From the NCBI GenBank assembly GCA_025463565.1, contig JAODAT010000003.1, positions 1-57,158 of the forward strand: a DNA stretch of 57,158 nt, written 5' to 3'. Below are positions 6,045 to 15,319 of the stretch, in pieces. Position 1 is the first letter of the stretch. Each line of letters starts with the position of its first letter. This DNA comes from Microbacteriaceae bacterium. Its GTDB lineage: Bacteria > Actinomycetota > Actinomycetes > Actinomycetales > Microbacteriaceae. Under the pieces are notes generated by a model that saw only the letters and a program-made list of their open reading frames with translations, was not told the origin of the DNA and did not search any database. The position numbers and the translations under genes were made by a program.

Positions 6045-8276
6045 ATGTCGCTCCTCGTGACCAGCGAAGCCCGGTCGCCGAAGCGATGGCTGATCGGCGA
6101 CCCGCTGCCCTCCGAAAAACTTGAGGGGCAGCTCCTCCCGAAGCACCTCGCTCTGCCGATTTTCGCCAGCGACGCGCTCTCTTCTGTCGCCTATGCGCCG
6201 CAAGAGTTGCTGCTCATCCTCACCCTCGGCGGCCTCGCGTTCATCAGCTTCGCGCCGTGGATCGCGGCCGCCGTCGTGCTGCTGCTTATCGTTGTCGTGT
6301 CGTCGTACCGCCAGCTCATCAAGGCGTACCCGTCTGGTGGCGGTGACTATGAGGTCGCCCACAAGAACCTCGGAGAAAAAGCCGGCCTGATCGTGGCCTC
6401 GGCTCTGCTGGTCGACTACATCCTGACCGTGGCCGTGTCGGTCGCGAGCGGCGTGGACAACATCATCTCGGCGTTCCCGATGCTGAACCCGTACCGGGTC
6501 GAGCTCGCTGTCGGATTCGTCGTCATCCTGGCTGCCGTCAACCTGCGCGGCGTCGCCGAGTCGAGCAAAGCCTTCGCGCTCCCGACCTACCTCTTCATCG
6601 GCAGCGTGCTCACGATGATCGTGGTCGGGCTGTTCCGCACCGCCATCGGGGATGCGCCGGTCGCGGCATCGTCGTCGCTGCTCATCAAGAACCCGGAGAG
6701 CCTCGGCCAGATCGCGATAATCCTCCTGCTGTTGCGGGCGTTCGCGAGCGGATGTTCGGCCCTCACCGGCGTCGAAGCGGTCGCGAACGGCGTACAAGCC
6801 TTCCGTCGCCCGAAGATCAAGAACGCCCAGCGCACGCTCGTCTTGATGGGCAGCATCGCGATCGTGCTGTTCGTCGGCATCGTCGCACTGGCGCTCATCA
6901 CCCACGTGCATTACGCGGAGTCGGCCTGTGATCTCAAGGGCTTCAAGGACTGTCTGACCGCGCCACAGCACAGCGTGATCTCACAGATCGCCGCGGCCGT
7001 CTTCCCGGGCGCGGGCTATTTCATGTTCTACATCATCCAGGGCGCGACGGCCCTGGTGCTGCTGCTCGCAGCCAACACGGCGTTCAACGGGTTCCCCCTG
7101 CTCGGTTCGGTGCTCGCACGGGACTCCTATGCGCCGAAGTCGCTCTCCACCCGCGGCGACCGGCTCGTCTACTCGAACGGCGTTCTCGTGCTGAGCGGCG
7201 TGGCGATCGTGCTGCTGCTGGCGTACCGCGCCAACCCGACCGCGCTCATCCAGCTCTACATCATCGGGGTGTTCGTCTCCTTCACCCTCGGCCAGACCGG
7301 CATGGTCGTGCACTGGACCAAGATGCTGCGCGCCGGCTGCGCCAATCGCGGCCAGGTCATCCGATCCAGGATGATCAACGGCACGGGCGCGATCTTCACC
7401 TTCACCGTGCTCGTGGTGGTCACGGTCACCAAGTTCACCCACGGTGCCTGGCTGGTGTTCGTGATCATGCCGGTGCTGTTCTTCCTCATGTACAAGATCA
7501 ACCGGTACTACGGGCAGGTTGCCCGCGGCATCGAGGTCGACCCGACGACGACGTTCGGCGCGACCGGTGACCATGCGGTCGTGCTGGTCGGCAAGATGCA
7601 GAAACCGACGCTGAAGGCGCTCGACTACGCCATCGCCGCGCGGCACGAGAGCATCGAAGCTGTGCACGTGAACATCGACGAGGTCGCGTCTGAAGAGCTC
7701 TCGAAGCTCTGGGACACGATGAACATCAAGATCCCGCTGCGAATCGTGCCCTCGCCGTACCGAGATATCAGCACACCGCTGATCAAGTACATCAAGGCAA
7801 GGCGAACGGAGTACGGCTCCGAGGTCATCACCGTGTACACGCCGCAGTACATCGTCGGTCACTGGTGGGAAAACCTCCTCCACAACCACAAGGCCCGCCG
7901 CATCCGCCAGAAGCTGATGCTCTGCCACGGTGTCACAATCGCGCTCGTGCCGTGGCTGCTCGACTCGTCGAAGCAGCTGTACACGCGAGGATCGCGTCCG
8001 CTCCCCGGCTTCGACCGCCGTGGTGAGCCACGCCGCCCGATCATGCGCAAACCGCTGCCGCCGGCTGCCGCGCCGGGGGCGAAGCTGCCCGCCAGCGTGG
8101 AGGGCACCAGCGAGAGCCTGGTCGACCGTGCCGCGCGCGAGGAACGCGCCGCCCGTGCCGCGCAGCGCAAGGCGACGGCCAAGCCGAAGGCGACTGTGAG
8201 CAAGGCGGGCACGGTGCCGTCGACCGTCGCCGCGAAGACCACCTCCCCCAGGTCGAGCACGGCGAAGAAGGACTAG
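6045..8276 (+). CDS. KimA-like APC-superfamily permease (probable K+ uptake)
   Basis: Integral membrane protein of 743 residues. It has about 12 helices in residues 30-480, with the APC signature FASDALSSVAYAPQELL near residue 40 and YPSGGGDYEVAHKNLGEKAG near 100. A cytoplasmic domain (about 505-640) resembles the C-terminal domain of Bacillus KimA (YdaO), and the Ala/Lys-rich tail is low in complexity. KimA is a high-affinity proton-coupled potassium importer, so potassium is the best guess for the substrate. The ATG at 6045 lies inside a possible -10 (TGTAAT, 6041-6046); GTG 6057 is an alternative start. No c-di-AMP riboswitch fits the 75-bp upstream gap. Two crcB genes follow one base after the stop. 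Confidence 0.85.
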   Translation: MSLLVTSEARSPKRWLIGDPLPSEKLEGQLLPKHLALPIFASDALSSVAYAPQELLLILTLGGLAFISFAPWIAAAVVLLLIVVVSSYRQLIKAYPSGGGDYEVAHKNLGEKAGLIVASALLVDYILTVAVSVASGVDNIISAFPMLNPYRVELAVGFVVILAAVNLRGVAESSKAFALPTYLFIGSVLTMIVVGLFRTAIGDAPVAASSSLLIKNPESLGQIAIILLLLRAFASGCSALTGVEAVANGVQAFRRPKIKNAQRTLVLMGSIAIVLFVGIVALALITHVHYAESACDLKGFKDCLTAPQHSVISQIAAAVFPGAGYFMFYIIQGATALVLLLAANTAFNGFPLLGSVLARDSYAPKSLSTRGDRLVYSNGVLVLSGVAIVLLLAYRANPTALIQLYIIGVFVSFTLGQTGMVVHWTKMLRAGCANRGQVIRSRMINGTGAIFTFTVLVVVTVTKFTHGAWLVFVIMPVLFFLMYKINRYYGQVARGIEVDPTTTFGATGDHAVVLVGKMQKPTLKALDYAIAARHESIEAVHVNIDEVASEELSKLWDTMNIKIPLRIVPSPYRDISTPLIKYIKARRTEYGSEVITVYTPQYIVGHWWENLLHNHKARRIRQKLMLCHGVTIALVPWLLDSSKQLYTRGSRPLPGFDRRGEPRRPIMRKPLPPAAAPGAKLPASVEGTSESLVDRAAREERAARAAQRKATAKPKATVSKAGTVPSTVAAKTTSPRSSTAKKD

Positions 8277-8277
8277 C

Positions 8278-8688
8278 GTGCCGGTCGGCTGGCGGGAGTT
8301 CGTCGCCGTTTCGGCGGGAGCCGTGCTCGGCACCGGCCTTCGGCTCACACTGGACACGGTCATCCCGCACAGCGACACGAGCTTCCCCTGGTCGACTCTC
8401 ATCATCAACGTCGTCGGATCGTTCGCGCTCGGCGCGCTGGTCGCGACCCTCTGGAAACGGCGAGACCTGCCGAACTGGCTTCGTGCCGGTCTCGGCACGG
8501 GGCTCATCGGATCGTTCACCACATTCTCCGCGGTGATCGTTTCGCTCATCGCCGAAAGTGACCACGGCGAATGGCTGCTCGCCGTCGCTTACCTCACGGT
8601 CACCCTGCTGCTCGGGTTCGTCGCGGCTGTCGCCGGACTGGCCATCGGGGGTCGCAGGCATTCCCCCACCGACCTGGTCGACGAATGA
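8278..8688 (+). CDS. crcB: Fluoride channel subunit CrcB/Fluc (first copy)
   Basis: Four-helix membrane protein of 136 residues of the CrcB/Fluc family, which exports fluoride as a dual-topology dimer. The family motifs are present: GAVLGTGLRL near residue 14, the conserved NVVGSFALG, and GTGLIGSFTTFSA, whose Phe and Thr/Ser residues line the fluoride pathway. The GTG start comes one base after the permease stop, and the stop overlaps the next crcB start by 4 bp (ATGA). Two unequal adjacent copies indicate a heterodimeric channel, as in many Gram-positive bacteria. Confidence 0.95.
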   Translation: MPVGWREFVAVSAGAVLGTGLRLTLDTVIPHSDTSFPWSTLIINVVGSFALGALVATLWKRRDLPNWLRAGLGTGLIGSFTTFSAVIVSLIAESDHGEWLLAVAYLTVTLLLGFVAAVAGLAIGGRRHSPTDLVDE

Positions 8689-9047
8689 CCGTGCAGCTCG
8701 TGATCACCGTGCTCGTCGCGGGTGTGATCGGCGCGCTCGTGCGCTACGGCACGTCGCTGGCGTTCGCTGGGCGTCCCTCATTCCCGTGGGCGGTGCTCGT
8801 GGTCAACGCGGTGGCTTCGGCGATCGGCGGCGCGGTGCTGGGACTCGCCTACCGTGGAGCGGTAGACCCGGAGTGGCGGCTCGTTCTCCTCACCGGCATC
8901 TGTGGTGGGCTCTCCACCTTCAGCACCTGGTCGGTCGAGACGGTGCAACTCGTGCAGGCCGGCCGGTGGCGCGTCGCCCTCGGCAGCGTTGCGCTGAACC
9001 TCATCGTGTCACTGGGTTTCGCGTCGCTGGCGTTCCTGCTGGTTTAA
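8685..9047 (+). CDS. crcB: Fluoride channel subunit CrcB/Fluc (second copy)
   Basis: Four-helix subunit of 120 residues and partner of the preceding CrcB. GVIGALVRYG near residue 13, VVNAVASAIGG and GICGGLSTFSTW match the family; the second-copy form has GGLSTFS where the first has GSFTTFS. The ATG overlaps the preceding stop (ATGA), so the two chains are made in step. The TAA stop lies in the left arm of a 73-bp inverted repeat that probably ends transcription. No fluoride riboswitch is seen; the pair is read through from the permease gene. Confidence 0.95.
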   Translation: MTVQLVITVLVAGVIGALVRYGTSLAFAGRPSFPWAVLVVNAVASAIGGAVLGLAYRGAVDPEWRLVLLTGICGGLSTFSTWSVETVQLVQAGRWRVALGSVALNLIVSLGFASLAFLLV

Positions 9048-9118
9048 GCGGGTCGAGCTTGTCGAGACCTCACCCGCGAACTAGCTCTTCGTGAGGTCTC
9101 GACAAGCTCGACCCGCTT
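9046..9118. repeat. Perfect 28-bp inverted repeat; bidirectional terminator / REP-like element
   Basis: Positions 9046-9073 and 9091-9118 are perfect reverse complements (28 of 28) around a 17-base loop. The arms include TCGAGCTTGTCGAGACC. The element lies exactly between the convergent crcB and monooxygenase genes, and each stop codon falls in an arm. Related sequences recur at 10617-10683 and 27708-27743, so this is a repeated palindromic family that also serves as a terminator. Confidence 0.85.
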
Positions 9119-10217
9119 ACGCGTCCAGGTTCGACAGCATCGCCACGACCTGGCGCGCGATCGTGCGGCCGGCGCGGTTGGCGCCGATCGTCGACGCCTG
9201 TGGTCCGTACCCGGCGAAGAAGATGCGCGGATCCTTCCATGACGAGCCCTGGCCGATGCTCACGCCGCCCTCCTTCTCCCGGAGGCGGAGGGGGGCAAGG
9301 TGCCTGAGCTCGGGTCGGAACCCGGTGGACCAGACGATCGCGTCCGCCCGCTGGAAGCTGCCGTCCGGCCAGCGCACGCCATCCGGTTCGATGGAGGAGA
9401 ACATCGGCTTGGCCACCAGCAGCCCGCGCTCGATACCGGCCTGGATACGGCGGGTCTTCGCGACCCCGGTGCCGCTGACGATGCTGGGCAGCGCCCGCCC
9501 GGTGCGCGCCGCCTCATCCTGCATGGCGACAGCGGCGACGCCGGCCTCGATGTCGAATTCGCCATCGTTGAAATCGATCGGACGCCTGCTCACCCAGGTG
9601 AGCTCCGAGGCAATCGTCTCGAGCTCGAGCAGGAAACCGACCGCCGAGGTTCCACCCCCGACCACGATGACGCTCTTGCCCACGAACTCCTGCGCCGAGT
9701 CGTAGTCGGTGGTGTGCACGTGCCTGCCCTGGAACTCGTTCATGCCCGGGTACCAGGGGATGAACGGAGAGCCCCAGGTGCCCGTCGCGTTGACCACGAT
9801 CTGGGTGACCATCTCGCCGGTGCTCATAAGGTCGGGGCCGGTGTCGACGACCAGTTCGAGGTCGCGGTTGACCACTCGCCGCACATTCGCTGGGCGGATC
9901 ACCCGGAAGCCGTAGTGGGCTTCGTACTGCGCGTAGTAGTCGGCGACGACATCCTTTGCCGGTGCCTGGCGGTCGGCGGTCTCGAAACTGATGCCCAGCT
10001 CGTCCATGCCGGGGAGGTCGTTGATGCGGTGGGCGGACCCGATCCGCAGGGCTTCCCAGCGGTTCTGCCATGCTCCTCCTGTGCCCGGGCCGCGGTCGAG
10101 CACGACGAAGTCCGACCCCGGTTCGAGGCCGAGACGCTTCAGGTAGTAGGAGACCGAAAGGCCCGCCTGCCCAGCGCCGATCACCACGACCGAGGTACGT
10201 GCTGGCACACTGGTCAC
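9117..10217 (-). CDS. FAD/NAD(P)-dependent flavin monooxygenase-like oxidoreductase
   Basis: Cytosolic flavoprotein of 366 residues. The N-terminal FAD-binding Rossmann motif is VVIGAGQAGLSVSYYL (about 11-26). A second dinucleotide motif, VVGGGTSAVGFLLE (about 185-198), fits NADPH, and ATG/STGF segments (VNATGTWG and VWSTGFRPE) are typical of class B flavin monooxygenases and the CzcO-like family. The short length and the missing full FxGxxxHxxx(Y/F) fingerprint leave the substrate open. The start is GTG 10217, with GTG 10208 as an alternative. The stop lies in the terminator-like repeat shared with the converging crcB pair. Confidence 0.88.
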   Translation of the reverse strand: MTSVPARTSVVVIGAGQAGLSVSYYLKRLGLEPGSDFVVLDRGPGTGGAWQNRWEALRIGSAHRINDLPGMDELGISFETADRQAPAKDVVADYYAQYEAHYGFRVIRPANVRRVVNRDLELVVDTGPDLMSTGEMVTQIVVNATGTWGSPFIPWYPGMNEFQGRHVHTTDYDSAQEFVGKSVIVVGGGTSAVGFLLELETIASELTWVSRRPIDFNDGEFDIEAGVAAVAMQDEAARTGRALPSIVSGTGVAKTRRIQAGIERGLLVAKPMFSSIEPDGVRWPDGSFQRADAIVWSTGFRPELRHLAPLRLREKEGGVSIGQGSSWKDPRIFFAGYGPQASTIGANRAGRTIARQVVAMLSNLDA

Positions 10218-10372
10218 GGGTTAACGTTAGCCGCCTGCACAGCTCTCCACGGCAAGAGATTGGGCGGAGCGACGCATGCTAAAGTTGGCATTTAGTTTTC
10301 CGTAGATCCGTTGGTACCTCGGGCACATTAAGTTGGTCAGACCCGGGCAGGAATCGTGAGGGGGTCAAGTCC

Positions 10373-10612
10373 ATGGGACGCGGCCGTCAAAAAGCAAAGC
10401 ACACCAAGGTTGCTCGTGAGCTGAAGTACTTCAGCCCCGACACCAACTACAACGCGCTCGAGCGCGAGCTAACGCACCCCTCCGGAGCTCCGATCGATCC
10501 CAAACTCGAGGAAGACCTCGAGAAGTGGCCCGAGTTCGCGACCTCTGCTGCCAACGTCGACGACGTTGACGAGTACGACGAGGAAGAGTACCTGCCGGGT
10601 CAGTCCGCTTAA
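10373..10612 (+). CDS. DUF3073 domain protein
   Basis: Small hydrophilic protein of 79 residues conserved in Actinobacteria. It starts MGRGRQKAKHTKVARELKY and ends in an acidic tail rich in D, E and Y (DDVDEYDEEEYLPG). A GAGGGGG ribosome-binding site lies eight bases before the ATG. DUF3073 genes often sit next to purM in this phylum, as here, where the two converge over a repeat. Function unknown; the basic N-terminus and acidic tail suggest nucleic-acid or ribosome contact, which is only a guess. Confidence 0.92.
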   Translation: MGRGRQKAKHTKVARELKYFSPDTNYNALERELTHPSGAPIDPKLEEDLEKWPEFATSAANVDDVDEYDEEEYLPGQSA

Positions 10613-10616
10613 AAAA

Positions 10617-10683
10617 CGGATTGAGCTCGTCGAAATCTCACCGACGAGCTATGGCTTCGTGAGGTCTCGACAGGCTCGACCCG
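10617..10683. repeat. REP-like inverted repeat between DUF3073 and purM
   Basis: Arms 10617-10641 and 10659-10683 match in 19 of 25 positions as reverse complements, several mismatches being G-U compatible. The right arm contains GTGAGGTCTCGACAGGCTCGA, close to the perfect element at 9091-9118. It lies between converging genes and probably ends transcription from both sides. Confidence 0.7.
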
Positions 10684-10710
10684 CTAACTCAACTCGACCC
10701 ACTAACTCAA
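10675..10710. repeat. Tandem 18-bp duplication at the 3' end of purM
   Basis: CTCGACCCGCTAACTCAA (10675-10692) is followed directly by CTCGACCCACTAACTCAA (10693-10710), differing at one base. The second copy supplies the last codons and the TAG stop of purM. The first copy overlaps the REP-like repeat's right arm. This looks like a local slippage duplication involving the repeat. Confidence 0.8.
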
Positions 10711-11814
10711 GTAGGTTCCCATAAGTCGAACGGCCCCGCCGTTCACGCCCTTCGCGCCCTGCTCCCATCCGGTCGCTGAGCCTGTCGAAGCGCGCTCGCT
10801 CATCGACACCGTGCCGACAACCCACGCCGCGATGCCATCGGTTGCGAGCCTCTCGATGACTCCGTCGACCGCGTGCGGTGCGACGATCGCGACCATGCCG
10901 ATGCCGAGATTCCAGGTGCCCTCGGTCTCTTCCAGAGTCATTCCGCCCCAGTCCGACAGCACGCGGAACACCGGCTGCGGACTCCAGCTGCCGCGATCGA
11001 TCTCGAGCCAGCTGCCGACCGGCAGCACGCGCGCGACGTTGGCGGCGATTCCGCCACCGGTGATGTGGCTGAGCGCGTGCACGCCCGTGCCCAGCCGCGG
11101 GTTGGCAAGCAGTCGCAGTAACGGGGCCGTGTAGAGCTTCGTCGGCTCGAGCAGCACCTCGCCGACGAGGCCGCCGAGCTCGTTGGAGCGGTCGAGATAG
11201 CCGATCTTCTTTTCGGCGAGCACATGGCGAACCAGCGAGTAGCCGTTTGAGTGCAGGCCGGATGACCCGAGCGCGATGACGACGTCGCCATCGGCGACGA
11301 GGTGGGCGCCAAGCAGCGCGTCGGACTCCACGGCCCCGACGGCGGCACCGGCGACGTCGTAGTCGTCCGGACCGAGGAGTCCGGGGTGCTCGGCCGTCTC
11401 GCCGCCGACGAGGGCGGTGCGCGTCTCGGCGCAGGCGCGTGCGATGCCGGCCACGATGTCGGCGATGCGCTCGGGCACGACCTTGCCGCAGGCGATGTAG
11501 TCGGTCATGAACAGCGGCTTGGCACCCACGACCACGATGTCGTCGACCACCATGCCGACCAGGTCGAAACCAATGGTGTCGTGCTTGTCGATGGCCTGGG
11601 CGATCGCCACCTTGGTGCCGACGCCATCCGTCGAGGTGGCCAGCAGCGGCTTCGTGAATGACTTGAGAAACGACACATCGAACAGGCCGGCGAACCCGCC
11701 GACGCCACCCAGAACCTCCGGGCCGTGGGTCTTCGACACGGCCGACTTCATCAGTTCGACGGCGAGGTCTCCTGCGGCTGTGTCGACACCGGCTTCGGCG
11801 TACTTGCTGGCCAT
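10702..11814 (-). CDS. purM: Phosphoribosylformylglycinamidine cyclo-ligase (AIR synthetase)
   Basis: Fifth enzyme of purine synthesis: it closes the imidazole ring of FGAM with ATP to give AIR. The 370-residue protein has the family motifs YAEAGVDTAAGD at the N-terminus, the STDGVGTKV loop near residue 60, DLVGMVVDDIVVVGAKPLFM, GGETAEHPG and SSGLHSNGYSLVR. The start at ATG 11814 is chosen because the longer frame up to 11931 would run into purF. The C-terminal stretch ERASTGSATGWEQG is partly encoded by a GAGCCTGTCGAA repeat (10768-10792), and the final residues come from a tandem duplication. The gene is divergent from purF rather than downstream of it. Confidence 0.96.
   Translation of the reverse strand: MASKYAEAGVDTAAGDLAVELMKSAVSKTHGPEVLGGVGGFAGLFDVSFLKSFTKPLLATSTDGVGTKVAIAQAIDKHDTIGFDLVGMVVDDIVVVGAKPLFMTDYIACGKVVPERIADIVAGIARACAETRTALVGGETAEHPGLLGPDDYDVAGAAVGAVESDALLGAHLVADGDVVIALGSSGLHSNGYSLVRHVLAEKKIGYLDRSNELGGLVGEVLLEPTKLYTAPLLRLLANPRLGTGVHALSHITGGGIAANVARVLPVGSWLEIDRGSWSPQPVFRVLSDWGGMTLEETEGTWNLGIGMVAIVAPHAVDGVIERLATDGIAAWVVGTVSMSERASTGSATGWEQGAKGVNGGAVRLMGTYLS
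10768..10792. repeat. REP-type repeat inside the purM reading frame
   Basis: TCCGGTCGCTGAGCCTGTCGAAGCG lies in frame near the 3' end of purM. On the coding strand it gives the residues ASTGSATG in a linker before the conserved KGVNGGAVRL end. GGTCGCTGAGCC-GTCGAAGCGC recurs almost unchanged at the end of purS (22 of 24 identical). It belongs to the same core family as the intergenic palindromes. Confidence 0.7.
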
Positions 11815-11890
11815 CGCTGTTTCCGTTCCCGAAGCGTGAAAGACTGGTGCTGAACCACCATCAACTCTACGGTCTGGAGCCTTCCCGCGA

Positions 11891-13348
11891 ATGTGCGGCA
11901 TCGTCGGCATCGTTTCTTCGGAACCCGCCAACCAACAGGTCTACGACGCTCTTCTGCTTCTTCAGCATCGCGGGCAGGACTCGACCGGTATCGCCACGGC
12001 CGAGGGCCGCACCTTCCACATCCGCAAGGCCAAGGGCCAGGTTCGCGAGGCGTTCCGCACCCGTGACATGCGCGGGCTGCCCGGCAATATGGGGCTCGGG
12101 CACGTGCGTTATGCAACGAAGGGCACCGCGAACAACGAGGAGGAGAGCCAGCCGTTCTACGTGAACGCGCCGTACGGCATCGCCCTTGTTCACAACGGCA
12201 ACCTCACCAATACGCGCGAACTCACCGATGAGCTGTTCCGCGTCGACCGCCGTCACCTCAACACCTCCTCCGACACCGAGCTGCTGGTCAACGTTCTCGC
12301 CCACGAGCTGCAGGAGCAGGTCACCGGTCCGAACCTCGACCCCGACCAGATCTTCGCCGCCGTCGAGCGCGTACACGAGAGGGTCGAGGGATCGTACGCG
12401 ACCATCGCACTCATCGCCGGGTACGGCCTGCTCGCCTTCCGTGACCCGTTCGGCATCCGTCCGCTGGTGCTCGGCAAGCGGGCGCAGGGATTCACCGGCA
12501 CCGACTGGGTCGTGGCATCCGAATCCCTGGTGCTCGAGAGCTCCGGGTACGAGTTCGTGAAGGATGTCGCCCCCGGCGAGGCGGTGTTCATCGCGCTGGA
12601 CGGCGAGATGGTCTCCCGTCAGTGCGCCGCGAACCCGCGGCTGGTGCCCTGTTCGTTCGAGTACGTCTATCTCGCCCGCCCCGACTCCATCATGAACGGC
12701 ATCTCCGTGTACGAGGCTCGCCTGCGACTCGGCAACCGGCTCGCCGACACCATTGCGCAGTACACGCCGCGCGGCGACATCGATGTCGTCATGCCGATCC
12801 CCGACTCCTCCCGGCCGGCGGCGATGCAGGTGGCGCAAAAGCTCGGCATCGAATACCGCGAGGGTTTCTACAAGAACCGCTATGTGGGGCGCACCTTCAT
12901 CATGCCCGGCCAGGCCGAGCGCAAGAAGTCGGTCAAACAGAAGCTGAACGCGATGGGCTCGGAGTTCCGCGGCAAGAACATCCTCATCGTCGACGACTCG
13001 ATAGTTCGCGGCACCACGTCGAAGGAGATCGTGCAGATGGCCCGTGAGGCCGGCGCGAACAAGGTCACCTTCACGTCGGCCGCTCCCCCGGTACGCTTCC
13101 CGCACGTCTACGGCATCAACATGCCGTCTCGGCAGGAGCTGGTTGCGCACGGCCGCAAGATCCCCGAGATCGCCACCGAGCTCGGCACCGACTACCTCAT
13201 CTACCAGGAGGTCGCCGACATGCAGGCGGCGATTCTCGAGGGGTCGAACGTGGAGGCGCTCGAAATGAGCTGCTTCACCGGCGACTACGTGACAGGAACG
13301 GTCACGCCCGAGTACCTCGCCTGGGTCGAGCGCACGCAGCTCAGCTAG
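11891..13348 (+). CDS. purF: Amidophosphoribosyltransferase
   Basis: First committed enzyme of purine synthesis: it transfers glutamine amide nitrogen to PRPP. The protein has 485 residues. Cys2 directly after the initiator Met (MCGIVGIV) is the N-terminal nucleophile of the Ntn glutaminase domain (2-240), so no longer propeptide is present in this start choice. The phosphoribosyltransferase domain carries the PRPP loop ILIVDDSIVRGTT (364-376). GGAG lies about ten bases before the ATG, and TACGGT at 11868-11873 is a possible -10. The gene is transcribed away from purM across a 76-bp gap. Glutaminase residues RDPFGIRPL and SGYEFV are intact. Confidence 0.97.
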   Translation: MCGIVGIVSSEPANQQVYDALLLLQHRGQDSTGIATAEGRTFHIRKAKGQVREAFRTRDMRGLPGNMGLGHVRYATKGTANNEEESQPFYVNAPYGIALVHNGNLTNTRELTDELFRVDRRHLNTSSDTELLVNVLAHELQEQVTGPNLDPDQIFAAVERVHERVEGSYATIALIAGYGLLAFRDPFGIRPLVLGKRAQGFTGTDWVVASESLVLESSGYEFVKDVAPGEAVFIALDGEMVSRQCAANPRLVPCSFEYVYLARPDSIMNGISVYEARLRLGNRLADTIAQYTPRGDIDVVMPIPDSSRPAAMQVAQKLGIEYREGFYKNRYVGRTFIMPGQAERKKSVKQKLNAMGSEFRGKNILIVDDSIVRGTTSKEIVQMAREAGANKVTFTSAAPPVRFPHVYGINMPSRQELVAHGRKIPEIATELGTDYLIYQEVADMQAAILEGSNVEALEMSCFTGDYVTGTVTPEYLAWVERTQLS

Positions 13349-13361
13349 CGGCAACCCGAAT

Positions 13362-14375
<1,014 letters not shown>

Positions 14376-14394
14376 GGCTCTTCTCTTCTATACT

Positions 14395-14429
14395 GGAGGT
14401 GACCTCCATTTTATCGGAGGTTGCCTCCG
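14395..14429. promoter_or_regulatory. Tandem TetR operators between aldo/keto reductase and tetR
   Basis: Two related palindromes, GGAGGTGACCTCC (14395-14407) and CGGAGGTTGCCTCCG (14415-14429), have centres 21 bp apart, two helical turns. They fill the divergent promoter region, with TATAGA for the reductase at its edge. Same-face tandem sites fit cooperative binding by the adjacent TetR protein, controlling both genes. Confidence 0.8.
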
Positions 14430-14446
14430 TTTCACAAGAGAGAACC

Positions 14447-14992
14447 GTGGATCTCACCGCCCAGCTGGACCAACGCCGACCGAAGCGAGCGGATGCCGCC
14501 CGCAACTTCGACGCGCTGCTCGCGGCGGCTCGCGCGGCATTCACCGAGCTCGGCCCTGGCGTCGCGCTGGAGGACATCGCCCGCTGGGCGAACGTCGGCA
14601 TCGCGACGCTCTATCGCAACTTCCCCACCCGGGAGTCGCTCATCGACGGCGCCTACGCAGCGGAGGTCGATAAGGCCTGTGAGTATGCGGCGGGAATGAC
14701 GCCGTGGGGCGACCTGGTCGCCTGGGTGGAGAACTTCACGAACACCCTCGGGTCGAATGGCGCGCTCGTGGAGATGCTGGTCGGGCCGTCCGTCTCCGCC
14801 AGCCGATCCGCGCTCTGGACGGCAGGAGCGTCCGTTCTCGACCGGGCCGTGGCCGCGGGCGCGGTCAGCTCGAAGGTCGAGATCGACGATCTCATGCGGC
14901 TCGTCGTCGGCATCAGTTCGATGTTCGCCGCCGACCGCGAGCAGCGCGATCGCGTGCTCGGCATGATGCTCGACGGCATCCGCGCCGCCTAA
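14447..14992 (+). CDS. TetR-family transcriptional regulator
   Basis: Regulator of 181 residues. The N-terminal helix-turn-helix spans about 20-65 (LEDIARWANVGIATLYRNFP), followed by an all-helical ligand domain. GTG 14447 is preferred over the longer frame from 14360 because the longer form would cover both operator palindromes, and an AAGAGAGA ribosome-binding site precedes it. It probably represses itself and the divergent aldo/keto reductase. The inducer is unknown, though control of a reductase suggests a reactive carbonyl or xenobiotic. Confidence 0.92.
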   Translation: MDLTAQLDQRRPKRADAARNFDALLAAARAAFTELGPGVALEDIARWANVGIATLYRNFPTRESLIDGAYAAEVDKACEYAAGMTPWGDLVAWVENFTNTLGSNGALVEMLVGPSVSASRSALWTAGASVLDRAVAAGAVSSKVEIDDLMRLVVGISSMFAADREQRDRVLGMMLDGIRAA

Positions 14993-14995
14993 GCG

Positions 14996-15307
14996 CTACT
15001 CGTCGTCGGGCAGGTCGATCAGGGTGCGTTCGACGACGGCGGTCTTCGCACGACGGCTGGAGACCCGGTCGAGGATGATTCCGACGGTCGCGCCGATGAC
15101 GACACCGGCGGGCACGCCGTAGAGCAGGAAGTAGCCGAATGTCGCGGGGAACCCGAGCGTCGGGTCGGTGGGGAATGACGCCACGAGGATGAGCGTCACA
15201 ATGAACCCGAGCAGCGCCCCGAGGATGAGGAAGACGGACATTCGCGGCGCACGACGGATGCGCACCTCGGTCTGGGTGGTGGCGCCGTCGGGCGGGGTCG
15301 AACTCAT
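14996..15307 (-). CDS. Two-helix membrane protein of unknown function
   Basis: Protein of 103 residues. It has a polar N-terminus (about 1-22), two membrane helices (about 24-45 and 58-82) joined by a short loop containing FPTDPTLGFPATFGY, and a charged cytoplasmic tail (SSRRAKTAVVERTLIDLPDDE). GGAG and AGGGA lie just upstream of the ATG. No family is recognised; the helices are Gly/Val-rich without charged residues, so it is not an evident transporter. It lies 12 bp downstream of the histidine phosphatase on the same strand and may be the last gene of that operon. Confidence 0.7.
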   Translation of the reverse strand: MSSTPPDGATTQTEVRIRRAPRMSVFLILGALLGFIVTLILVASFPTDPTLGFPATFGYFLLYGVPAGVVIGATVGIILDRVSSRRAKTAVVERTLIDLPDDE

Positions 15308-15319
15308 GTCCCTATTCTC

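Noticed and set aside
8277-8277. Fluoride riboswitch before crcB
   Set aside because: crcB starts one base after the preceding stop, leaving no room for a leader element.
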